Source: VRUE01 sp963774555 (GTDB taxonomy: Bacteria > Actinomycetota > Thermoleophilia > Solirubrobacterales > 70-9). Taken from it: a stretch of 64,000 nt of DNA. The notes beneath the pieces were generated by a model. The model did not search any database and was not told where the DNA came from. It worked only from the letters and a program-made list of their open reading frames with translations. Shown one piece after another: positions 25,265 through 32,307 of this stretch. The stretch lies in the NCBI GenBank assembly GCA_963774555.1, contig CAVZFL010000001.1, forward strand, positions 868,001 through 932,000. The letters are read 5' to 3'. Both the position numbers and the translations under genes were made by a program. How positions within the stretch are numbered: the stretch's first letter is position 1; each line of letters opens with the position of its first letter.

Positions 25265-26734
25265 ATGGGACGGCGGGGCGGCAGGGGGCGGGGACCGGGC
25301 TCCGCCGGGGGTCAAGCCCGCCGCCGCCCCGCCCCGCCCAGGGAGCGGCGGCTGAGCCTCGCCGAGGCCCAGTTCTACGCGCGGGTCTATGACCCGGCGC
25401 GCAAGGGCTCGCTGGCCGAACTGCGCCGCCGCGGCTGTGACGAGCATGAGGCCGAGGAGCTCTTCGCCGCCGCGTACGCGAAGGTGATGGAGGCCGTCGA
25501 TCCGATCGAGCGGGAGTTCTCCGCGCCTCAGATGGTGCGCTTCGTCAAACGTGCCTGCTGGCGCCGTCTGGTCGACGAGCGCCGCCAGCGTGCCCAGCGG
25601 GCCGAGTCCGCAGCGGGGCCGCCGCGCCTTCGGCCCGAGAGCCCCGCAGAGCCGCCCTCCGAGCTTGCCGAGGAGCGCGAGGCGGTGGCGATCGGCCGCG
25701 AGGCGCTTGCGATGCTGCCCGAGCGCGACCGGCTGCTCTTCACTCGCCGCCACCTGGAGGGCATGGAGCCCGAGGAGATCGTCGCGCAGACGCCCGGGCT
25801 CAGCCTGCGCACCTACCGCAAGGTCATCCAGCGCGCCAACGCGCGCGTGCTCGAGGCCTATGGGCGGATCGAGGCGGGGGAGCGCTGCGCCGAGATGGAG
25901 TCCACCCTGCTTCGCCGCTACGTCGCCGGAGAGGGCCTGGCGAGCGAGCGCACGGCGGTCGAGGCCCACCTGACCCACTGCCGGGCCTGCCAGCAGGCCC
26001 AAGTCCGGATGCGCGACTACCTCATCGACGTGGCAAGCGGAACCTTGCTCGTCTCCTCGCTCGGGGGCGGAGGAGCCGTTCCCGCCCACCTGCTCGAACT
26101 CGTCTCTCAGGGCGCCCAGGCGCTCGGCGAGGCGAGCCGCGCCGTGCGCGAGCGAGGACGCGAGGCGCTGCTCAGGCTCGCCGGCGCTCTGCCCGGTCCC
26201 AGCGCCGACGCCGGTGTCTCTCAGGCCCTTGGCGCCTCTTCGTGGCGCATCGTCTCGGCCTGCACGGCGGGCATCGCCGCCGGAGCCTGCGTGGCGGCCG
26301 GGGTTGTGCCGGGCGTCGGCGGTGTCGGCTCGGTCCACCGCCACACGACGACTCCCGCAGCGAGGCAGGTTGATGCGCCGGCCGCCCCGCAGGCCGGCGC
26401 GAGGGAATACGCGGCACCTGTGCAGAAGACGCCCAGCTCGGCAGGGGCGAACTCCGAAGCCCCCGCGAAGCGAACCGCCGCGGCGAAGCGCGAAACCACC
26501 TCGGCCTCGCGCAAAAAGTCCTCCTCCACTACCAACGCCTCAGGGCAGCAGGTCGGCACCGAGTTCGGGCCTGAGTCGAGCCAGCCTGCCCCTCCGAGCG
26601 GTACCTCCTCGCCCTCTTCGGGCGCCTCGCAGGGCTCCCCGGTCTCCGGCGCCGCGGAGGCGAAGGGCGGCGGCTCGGGCTCCGGCGGAGGCTCAAAGGG
26701 TACGAGCAGCTCCGGTTCGGAGTTCGGCCTCTGA
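25265..26734 (+). CDS. ECF-like sigma factor with zinc-finger, membrane span and Ser/Gly-rich tail
   Basis: 489 residues. Sigma region 2-like helices near 30-110 (EAEELFAAAYAKVMEAV, FVKRACWRRLVDERRQRA) and region 4-like near 155-205 (LPERDRLLFTRRHLEGMEPEEI) are followed by an anti-sigma-type zinc finger (HLTHCRACQQ near 240). A membrane helix (SACTAGIAAGACVAAGVVPG near 340) precedes a long Ser/Gly/Thr tail ending SEFGL. Only 16 bp separate it from the secreted protein gene, so they are co-transcribed. Layout matches 4278-5792. The next gene product ends AEFGL, a shared C-terminal motif. Confidence 0.8.
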   Translation: MGRRGGRGRGPGSAGGQARRRPAPPRERRLSLAEAQFYARVYDPARKGSLAELRRRGCDEHEAEELFAAAYAKVMEAVDPIEREFSAPQMVRFVKRACWRRLVDERRQRAQRAESAAGPPRLRPESPAEPPSELAEEREAVAIGREALAMLPERDRLLFTRRHLEGMEPEEIVAQTPGLSLRTYRKVIQRANARVLEAYGRIEAGERCAEMESTLLRRYVAGEGLASERTAVEAHLTHCRACQQAQVRMRDYLIDVASGTLLVSSLGGGGAVPAHLLELVSQGAQALGEASRAVRERGREALLRLAGALPGPSADAGVSQALGASSWRIVSACTAGIAAGACVAAGVVPGVGGVGSVHRHTTTPAARQVDAPAAPQAGAREYAAPVQKTPSSAGANSEAPAKRTAAAKRETTSASRKKSSSTTNASGQQVGTEFGPESSQPAPPSGTSSPSSGASQGSPVSGAAEAKGGGSGSGGGSKGTSSSGSEFGL

Positions 26735-26808
26735 GCGCCGGACCGCCCATCGCTGCTCACACACAGTAACGGTCGCCGTATCCCACTCGACGAAAATTCT
26801 TTCGGCGA

Positions 26809-26850
26809 GGGGTGGCGCGAGGCGGCTCTCATACGTGTAAGGGGTGAGAG
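26809..26850 (+). promoter_or_regulatory. Conserved promoter-like element, copy 2
   Basis: Same block as 22811-22852 (GGGGTGGCGCGAGGCG, then CTCATACGTGTAAGGGGTGAG). It overlaps the longest possible start (GTG 26844) of the next gene, which supports the later start ATG 26898. Confidence 0.55.
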
Positions 26851-26897
26851 AGAAATTCGAGCTGGACTCGAAGGGGTCCGGCGAGGGGAGGATCGCG

Positions 26898-27521
26898 ATG
26901 CCCGCAGAGGAACCCACTACACCCAAAGACGAAGCCGCCCCGATTTCGCCCGAAGGCTACTTGCGTGACCTGCAGGGTCGCACCGGTACCGCACCGGGCG
27001 CAGAGGACGAGATCGAAACCCAACAGGTCGAACCTGAGGGAACCGAAGAGGAGGGACCGAAGCGTGTTCTCTCGCGGCGCGCGCGGATCGCCGTTCTGGC
27101 GGCCCTGATCGTTTTCGCCGTAGCGCTGGCCTGGACTGTCGTCCCCGGGCTGGTCGGGGGAGGCTCCAAGGGCCGGTCCCGATCTTCACCGGGAGCCTTG
27201 CCCGCGAGGGTGCTCGGGGCCGGCAAGCGAGGGCCGGGCCGGACGCGATGGGTGAGAGAGCCGGATGCCGGGGCACAGCCACGGCGGGGACCCGTCAGGC
27301 GGGGAACTCCTCAGCGAAGGCGCCCAATTCGCCCACGATACGAGCCGCCACCATCTGTCCCGGCGAAGCCAGATGTTCCCCGCCGGCCGCCCGAATACGG
27401 CACCACGCGGTCCGAAGCCCCGGCGGAGTCAAGCGAACCCGCGCCGCCCCCACCGGCCGAGCCGGCGGGCAAGCCCGGCCTTCGCGACGGAGCCACCGAA
27501 TCGGCCGAGTTCGGACTTTAG
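26898..27521 (+). CDS. Membrane protein with Pro-rich exported tail and EFGL terminus
   Basis: 207 residues. An acidic cytoplasmic N-terminus (PAEEPTTPKDEAAPIS, EDEIETQQVEPEG) leads to one transmembrane helix (IAVLAALIVFAVALAWTVVPG near 75-95), then an Arg/Pro-rich tail ending ESAEFGL. ATG 26898 has GGGGAGG 7 nt upstream; a GTG 54 bp earlier would place the start inside the conserved promoter-like element. Its C-terminus matches that of the sigma-like protein, so the two may share a processing or docking signal. No enzymatic domain seen. Confidence 0.65.
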   Translation: MPAEEPTTPKDEAAPISPEGYLRDLQGRTGTAPGAEDEIETQQVEPEGTEEEGPKRVLSRRARIAVLAALIVFAVALAWTVVPGLVGGGSKGRSRSSPGALPARVLGAGKRGPGRTRWVREPDAGAQPRRGPVRRGTPQRRRPIRPRYEPPPSVPAKPDVPRRPPEYGTTRSEAPAESSEPAPPPPAEPAGKPGLRDGATESAEFGL

Positions 27522-27545
27522 GAGCAGGCGGGGGGTGAGTGGAGC

Positions 27546-27929
27546 ATGAGTTCCGATCCAAGAGCAAACGGGAACACCTCGCTTTCGCGAGGCACACCCG
27601 CGCATGAGCTGCTCCCCGACCAGCTCGCGGACTCGATCGCCGAGTACCTGCTTGCGATGGCCGAGCCGCACCGGATCGCGCTGCTTGGGGCTCTGGCAGG
27701 CGGCGAGGCGAGCGTGCAGGAGCTCGCCGACCGGGTCGGAATGCCGTACCAGAACACCTCTCACCATCTCATCTTGCTCCGGAAGGCCGGAATCCTCACT
27801 CGCCGCAAGTTGGGTAAGGCCAACCTGTACGCGATCGAGGACTGGAGCGCCTGGTGGGTGGTGGGGCAAATCGCCGGCTGGATGCGCTCCAACCAGGACG
27901 AGCAGAACTCTCCAGCGTCCTCCGGGTAG
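27546..27929 (+). CDS. ArsR-family winged-helix regulator
   Basis: 127 residues. ArsR-type wHTH at about 30-105: AEPHRIALLGALAGGEASVQ, recognition helix MPYQNTSHHLILLRKAGIL and wing RRKLGKANLYAI. The metal-binding ELCVCDL motif is absent; EASVQELAD stands in its place, so the ligand is not a classical ArsR metal. It lies 24 bp after the EFGL membrane protein and 150 bp before a perfect 38-bp palindrome that could be its operator, just upstream of the conjugation genes. Confidence 0.82.
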   Translation: MSSDPRANGNTSLSRGTPAHELLPDQLADSIAEYLLAMAEPHRIALLGALAGGEASVQELADRVGMPYQNTSHHLILLRKAGILTRRKLGKANLYAIEDWSAWWVVGQIAGWMRSNQDEQNSPASSG

Positions 27930-28080
27930 CCCCGCGCGGCGGGGCATGACCGGCCCCTGACGGTCTGCGTTAGTCGCGAGCGATGTCGGCCGCGAGCGCT
28001 GTCACCCCGACCTACGTTCGTGGTTCCTCACGGGAAAACAGGCACATCCACGCCCGGCCATAGCACACAGTGAAAGTCGA

Positions 28081-28118
28081 TCTACAAACGTTCAAACGAT
28101 CGTTTGAACGTTTGTAGA
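28081..28118. promoter_or_regulatory. Perfect 38-bp palindrome, probable operator
   Basis: A perfect dyad with no central spacer: half-site TCTACAAACGTTCAAACGA and its exact complement. It sits in the 298-bp gap between the ArsR-type gene and the conjugation operon, 110 bp before GTG 28228. Its length and AT-rich core point to a regulator binding site (ArsR- or TetR-type dimers, possibly two in tandem) rather than a terminator, as no U-run follows. The rest of the gap holds no gene. Confidence 0.7.
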
Positions 28119-28227
28119 CGGGATCAGGCTCCCGCGGTACCCCTTACCTGCAAACGCAAAGCAACACGCCGGGGCGTGACAGGAGGTGACAGTCACGTCC
28201 CGGTAATTCCAAGGAGGGGTAGGCAAG

Positions 28228-29074
28228 GTGAGTAACGAGGTAGGTAAGAAACGCAGGTCGACCGAGACGAGGGTGCGCTCGCTGCTGCGCCCTGCCGGGC
28301 GGGTCACGATCTGGACGGTCATCGCCCTGCTGTTGGTGCGGGGGCTGGGGGCGGTGCTGGCGCCGACATCGGCGAGTGCGCCGGCGCAACGCGCAAGCGG
28401 AGAGGGTCCGGACGCCGCGAGCGCGGCCCTCGCGGCGCGCTTCGCCCGCGCCTATCTCGGAAGTCCTCGCCCCGCTGACTCCGTTCCTCGCCGAAGGCGC
28501 GAGGGTCGGCGCCAGGCGCCCGGCCGGCGGCCGGGAGGCGGAAGTCGCCCAGGCCGAGGTGGCGGCAACACACGAGCTTGGCGGCGGTAGGGCTGTCCTC
28601 ACCGTCGCCTGCGATCTCCGCGACGGGGGCAGCGTCTACCTGGCCGTCCCGATCTCCCGCTCGGGGGCGGGAGAGGCGGCGGTCACCGGCGCGCCCTGGG
28701 TGGTCGCGGGGCCGAGCACGGCCGGGGTCGCAGCGGAGCGGCCCCGGCCTCTCGCCGGTCCCGACGCGGGCGCGATCCGGGTGCTGGCGGCGAAGTTCCT
28801 GCCCGCCTACCTCGCCGCCCGCTCCGCGCGCGACCTCTCCTACCTGCTGGCGCCGGGGGCGACGGTGGCGCCGCTCGCGGGAGCGCTGGAGCCGGTCGGG
28901 TCGTCGGGCTCGATCTCCCAGCTCGGCGAGGGCGAGGGGCGGCGGCGAGCGATCGTCGCCGCAGGCCGCTTCCGCGATCCCGTCGGTGGCGCCGTCTACC
29001 GGCTCGCCTATCGCCTGGCGCTCGTCAAGCGCAACCGCTGGTATGTGCAGGCCGTCGAAGGAGCGCTGCCGTGA
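28228..29074 (+). pseudogene. TcpC-like conjugal transfer protein, frameshifted
   Basis: The N-terminal frame (GTG 28228, AAGGAGGGG upstream) has a basic start, one membrane helix (VTIWTVIALLLVRGLGAVL) and ends its match at AARFARAYL near 28460. The other frame then carries SEVLAPLTPFLAEGARV and the rest of a TcpC-like periplasmic domain, with VLAAKFLPAYLAARSARDLSYLL and the ending NRWYVQAVEGALP. In TcpC relatives these parts are one polypeptide that forms the channel collar of Gram-positive conjugation machines. A frameshift, probably with a short deletion, lies near 28455-28470. Either the element is losing function or there is a sequence error. Confidence 0.75.
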
Positions 29075-29379
29075 GCCGCCGCCTCGCAATGCTCACGCTG
29101 GCGGTGGCCGCGATCCTGATCGCCACCCTGGCGCTCGCCCCCGCTGCGCTGGCGGCCGGCAACGATGTCGGCCACAACCTCGGCTCGCTGCTGCGCCGCT
29201 ACGCGAGTGAGATCTACGGCGGGATCATCGCCGTCGTCGGCCTCGTCTTCCTGGTCAACCGCCGCCTCAACGACCTGGCGATCTTCTTCGTCGCCGCCGT
29301 CTTGGTCGGCTGGCTGGTCTTCAGCCCCGATCAGGTCGCCGACGCCGCAAGGGCGATCGGCAAGCAGGTGCTGCCGTGA
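29071..29379 (+). CDS. Small conjugation membrane protein (VirB2/TrbC-pilin-like)
   Basis: 102 residues. A cleavable-looking signal (LAMLTLAVAAILIATLALAPAALA) is followed by two hydrophobic helices (IYGGIIAVVGLVFLVN and DLAIFFVAAVLVGWLVF) separated by an Arg/Asn loop, the layout of VirB2-type pilins. GTG 29071 overlaps the TcpC-like stop by 4 nt and its own stop overlaps the next start, so all conjugation genes to 35.7 kb form one tightly coupled operon. Identified by layout and context only. Confidence 0.65.
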   Translation: MSRRLAMLTLAVAAILIATLALAPAALAAGNDVGHNLGSLLRRYASEIYGGIIAVVGLVFLVNRRLNDLAIFFVAAVLVGWLVFSPDQVADAARAIGKQVLP

Positions 29380-29897
29380 GTCGGGGCTATGAGCCGATCC
29401 GCTCCTACCAGCGGATCTTTCGGCCCGAGCGGCGGATCTACCGGGTCGAGGGCCACACGCTGCCGGTGCCCGGCGGGGTGCCGCTGCGCTGGCTCGCCTA
29501 TGCAGCCGCCGCCCTGGCAGGAGTGCTCGCCCTCTCCTCGGGCTCGACGACGGCCCCGGTCCTTGCCGCGCTTGCGGCATCCGCCACCGGCCTCGCGCTC
29601 GGCGGCAGGGAGGGGGCTGCCCTCGCGGGCGTCGCCTCATTTGCGGCAAGCTGGCTGGCCGGCCTCGCCCTCGGGCTGCTCGATTGGCCGCTTCGCCTCG
29701 TGGTGGTCCCGGTCGCGATCGCGACCCTCGCCACCCAGGCCGCCCCCGACGGGCGCCGCGCCGATCGCTTCGCCGCATCCTGGCTCGCCCTGCGCCTGGC
29801 GCCGCGACGGCGCTCGCTGGGGCGGGCGCTGCCGGCGGCCGGCGTTCCAAGCCCCGTTTGCGGTCAGGTCTGGGTCGCCCGGGAGGCACGCCGGTGA
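29376..29897 (+). CDS. TcpE-family conjugal transfer membrane protein
   Basis: 173 residues. The N-terminal IRSYQRIFRPERRIYRVEG is the typical TcpE start, followed by two or more membrane helices (AYAAAALAGVLALSSG; GVASFAASWLAGLALGLLD) and an Arg-rich C-terminal segment. TcpE helps assemble the inner-membrane complex with the VirB4-like ATPase, whose gene begins 4 nt before this stop. Confidence 0.72.
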   Translation: MSRGYEPIRSYQRIFRPERRIYRVEGHTLPVPGGVPLRWLAYAAAALAGVLALSSGSTTAPVLAALAASATGLALGGREGAALAGVASFAASWLAGLALGLLDWPLRLVVVPVAIATLATQAAPDGRRADRFAASWLALRLAPRRRSLGRALPAAGVPSPVCGQVWVAREARR

Positions 29898-31759
29898 GGG
29901 AGTTCCCCCTGCGCTACGCGCGCCGCAACGTCCTGATCGGACCCGGCGCCCAGGCCGCCGCCCTCTACAGGGCGAAGACGGTCTCCTACCCGTTCGCCCC
30001 GGTGGCGGAGAAGTGGTCGCTGCTTCACCGGCTGGAGCGCTTCGGGCACCTGGTCGGCGCCGACTTCTCGATCTGGCGGGTCTGCCGCGCATACCCCGCC
30101 GAGCGCTACGCCGATGGGCTGATTGGGAGCGCCGACCCTCGCCACGGCGACCCGGAGGCCTGGCGGCGCTACCTCGAAGGCCACCAGGCTCAGATCGCCG
30201 GGCTCGATTCGAGCCTGCCCGAGGTCTACCTCGCCGTCTGCCTCGGCGAGCGCCCGAAGGGGCACCTGCGCTCGCTCGACCGCGCCCGGCGGCGGGTCGA
30301 GGAGCTGGCCGGGGTGGGGGCGCCGCGACCGATCTCCCGCCGCGAGCTTGAGGATCTGGCCGCCGCCGAGCGGCGCTGCTTCGAGCGCCTCTCGGGCCTG
30401 CTCGGCCTGCGGCGGGCGAGCACGGCGGAGTTGCAGTGGCTGCTTCGCCGCGGCGCCTGTCGCGGCGTCGCCGAGCCGGTTCTGGAGGAGGCCTGGGAGC
30501 CCGACGCGCTTGTTGAAGTGGACGGCGAGGGCGAGTCCTCATACCGCCCGCTCGGGCACGACCTCTGGCGCTGCGCCAACGCGCCGATGACCGAGGACCC
30601 CGGCGAGCCGCCCTCGCTGGTGGTCGAGGCCGAAGAGGGCACCTCCTTCCAGGCCTTCCTCTGCGCCGGCTCGCTGGCCGAGGAGGCGACATTCCCCGGA
30701 GCGGCCGAGCTGCTGCACGCGCCCTTCGAAGACGCCGGCTTCCCCGCCGACGCCGTCCTTCACGCCCAGTGGATCGGCAACCGCGAGGCGCTGGGTCAGG
30801 TGCGCAAGCGAATCATCGACACCGAGCACGCCTGGCGCGAGCAGGCCGAAGGCGCCCAGGGCGGAGCGGAATGGCGAGCCGAGGAGGACCGCGAGCTGGC
30901 CCGCGAGTACGAGGCGGTGCTCTCGGGCTCCGCGCACCCGCCGATGCTCCGCACATACATCGGCGTCGCCCTCGGCGCGGCGGACCGCACCGAGCTGGAG
31001 CGCCGCGTGGAGACCCTGCGCGAGCGCTTCGGCGAGGTCCGCCTGCACCGCCCGCGCGGGTTGCAGCACCGCCTCTTCTTCGATCACCTGCCGCGCACCG
31101 ACGCCGGCTCCCTCGCCGACTACCGCCAGCAGGCCACGGTCGAGCAGCTGGGCGCGACGGTCCCCACCGCGACCGCCGAGCTCGGCTCGCGCTCGGGCCC
31201 CTATCTCGGCCACACGCCCAGCGGCGCCCGGCGGCCGGTTCGCTATGACCCGACCGAGGCGCCGCGCACCTCCCGTCCCTCCGCCGTGCTGCTCGCCGGC
31301 ACGCTCGGCTCGGGCAAGACGCTGGCCGCCCAAGCGATCGCCTACGGGGCCGAGCGCCGCGGCTCGCTGGTCGTCGACTTCGACCCCAAGCCCGATCACA
31401 ACCTGGAGGGGATTCCCGAGCTGGAGGGCCGGGTCGAGGTGGTCGAGCTGTCGGGCGACCCCGATCATCGCGGCAAGCTCGACCCGCTCGCGGTCGGGCT
31501 GCCCGAGCTGCGCGAGGAGCTGGCCTCCTCCTATCTCTTGGAGTTGCTGCGCGATCCCCCGCCCGCCTGGGAGAACGCGATCGACCGCGCCGTGCGCGAC
31601 GCGGTGCGGGCGGGAGAGCGCAGCCTGATCTGCGTGGTCGAGCGCCTGCGCGCCTCAGAGGTCGAGGCGGCGAGGGAGGCGGGCGACGCGCTGGAGGTGC
31701 TGGCCGACTTCGGCCTCGCCCGTCTCGGTTTCGCCCCGATCGAGGAGACGGCTGCGTGA
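29894..31759 (+). CDS. VirB4/TcpF-like conjugation ATPase, N-terminal part with Walker A
   Basis: 621 residues. The N-terminal region (REFPLRYARRNVLIG, then SYPFAPVAEKWSLLHRLERF) is typical of actinobacterial VirB4-like proteins. Walker A is at about residue 470 (AGTLGSGKTLAAQA). The protein stops after LARLGFAPIEETAA, before Walker B, which is encoded by the next gene in another frame. In relatives both are one chain. GTG 29894 overlaps the previous stop. Function: energises type IV secretion. Confidence 0.82.
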   Translation: MREFPLRYARRNVLIGPGAQAAALYRAKTVSYPFAPVAEKWSLLHRLERFGHLVGADFSIWRVCRAYPAERYADGLIGSADPRHGDPEAWRRYLEGHQAQIAGLDSSLPEVYLAVCLGERPKGHLRSLDRARRRVEELAGVGAPRPISRRELEDLAAAERRCFERLSGLLGLRRASTAELQWLLRRGACRGVAEPVLEEAWEPDALVEVDGEGESSYRPLGHDLWRCANAPMTEDPGEPPSLVVEAEEGTSFQAFLCAGSLAEEATFPGAAELLHAPFEDAGFPADAVLHAQWIGNREALGQVRKRIIDTEHAWREQAEGAQGGAEWRAEEDRELAREYEAVLSGSAHPPMLRTYIGVALGAADRTELERRVETLRERFGEVRLHRPRGLQHRLFFDHLPRTDAGSLADYRQQATVEQLGATVPTATAELGSRSGPYLGHTPSGARRPVRYDPTEAPRTSRPSAVLLAGTLGSGKTLAAQAIAYGAERRGSLVVDFDPKPDHNLEGIPELEGRVEVVELSGDPDHRGKLDPLAVGLPELREELASSYLLELLRDPPPAWENAIDRAVRDAVRAGERSLICVVERLRASEVEAAREAGDALEVLADFGLARLGFAPIEETAA

Positions 31760-32307
31760 GCGAGATATCGGCGATCACGATCCGCACCCCGGGCCTCTCC
31801 CTGCCCGACCCCGGCGCCTCCAGAGACACCTACACGCGCGCTGAGCGAGTTTCCGTCGCGACCCTCTCCCTGGTCGCGGCCCTGTGCCTGCGCCTCGTCA
31901 GCGGCGAACGCCGACGACACAAGATCGTCCTGCTGGACGAGGCGTGGTTTTTGCTGGCCTCCACCCAGGGCCGGCTGCTCTTGAACCGCCTGGTGCGCCT
32001 CGGCCGGGCGATGAACGCGACGATCCTGCTCGCGACGCAACGCCTCGGCGACCTGGGTGACCTCTCCGAGCTGGTCGGCACCTACTTCCTCTTCGGCCAG
32101 GACTCGGCGGTCGAGGCGGGGCGGGCGCTGGAGCTGCTCGGCCTCGATCCCACCGACGCCGCGCTGCGCGCGCGTCTTGCCTCCTACCGCCAGGGCCTGT
32201 GTTTGATGCGCGACCTCGACGGGCGGGTCGGCGAGCTGCAGGTCGACCTCGTCTTTCCCGAGCTGCTGGCGGCGCTCGAGACGACGCCGGGGGAGGAGCG
32301 CTCGTGA
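31756..32307 (+). CDS. VirB4/TcpF-like conjugation ATPase, C-terminal part with Walker B
   Basis: 183 residues. Begins at a GTG overlapping the previous stop and continues the VirB4 fold: ITIRTPGLSLPDPG, Walker B in HKIVLLDEAWFLL near residue 57, the sensor-like ATILLATQRLGDL and the C-terminal RQGLCLMRDLDGRVGELQVD. It cannot bind and hydrolyse ATP alone, so it either pairs with the upstream part or is the downstream half of a frameshifted gene. Confidence 0.82.
   Translation: MSEISAITIRTPGLSLPDPGASRDTYTRAERVSVATLSLVAALCLRLVSGERRRHKIVLLDEAWFLLASTQGRLLLNRLVRLGRAMNATILLATQRLGDLGDLSELVGTYFLFGQDSAVEAGRALELLGLDPTDAALRARLASYRQGLCLMRDLDGRVGELQVDLVFPELLAALETTPGEERS

Noticed and set aside
29637..31829. 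Two 330-350-codon open frames opposite the VirB4-like genes
   Set aside because: Arg/Pro/Ala-rich shadow frames opposite a gene with Walker motifs.
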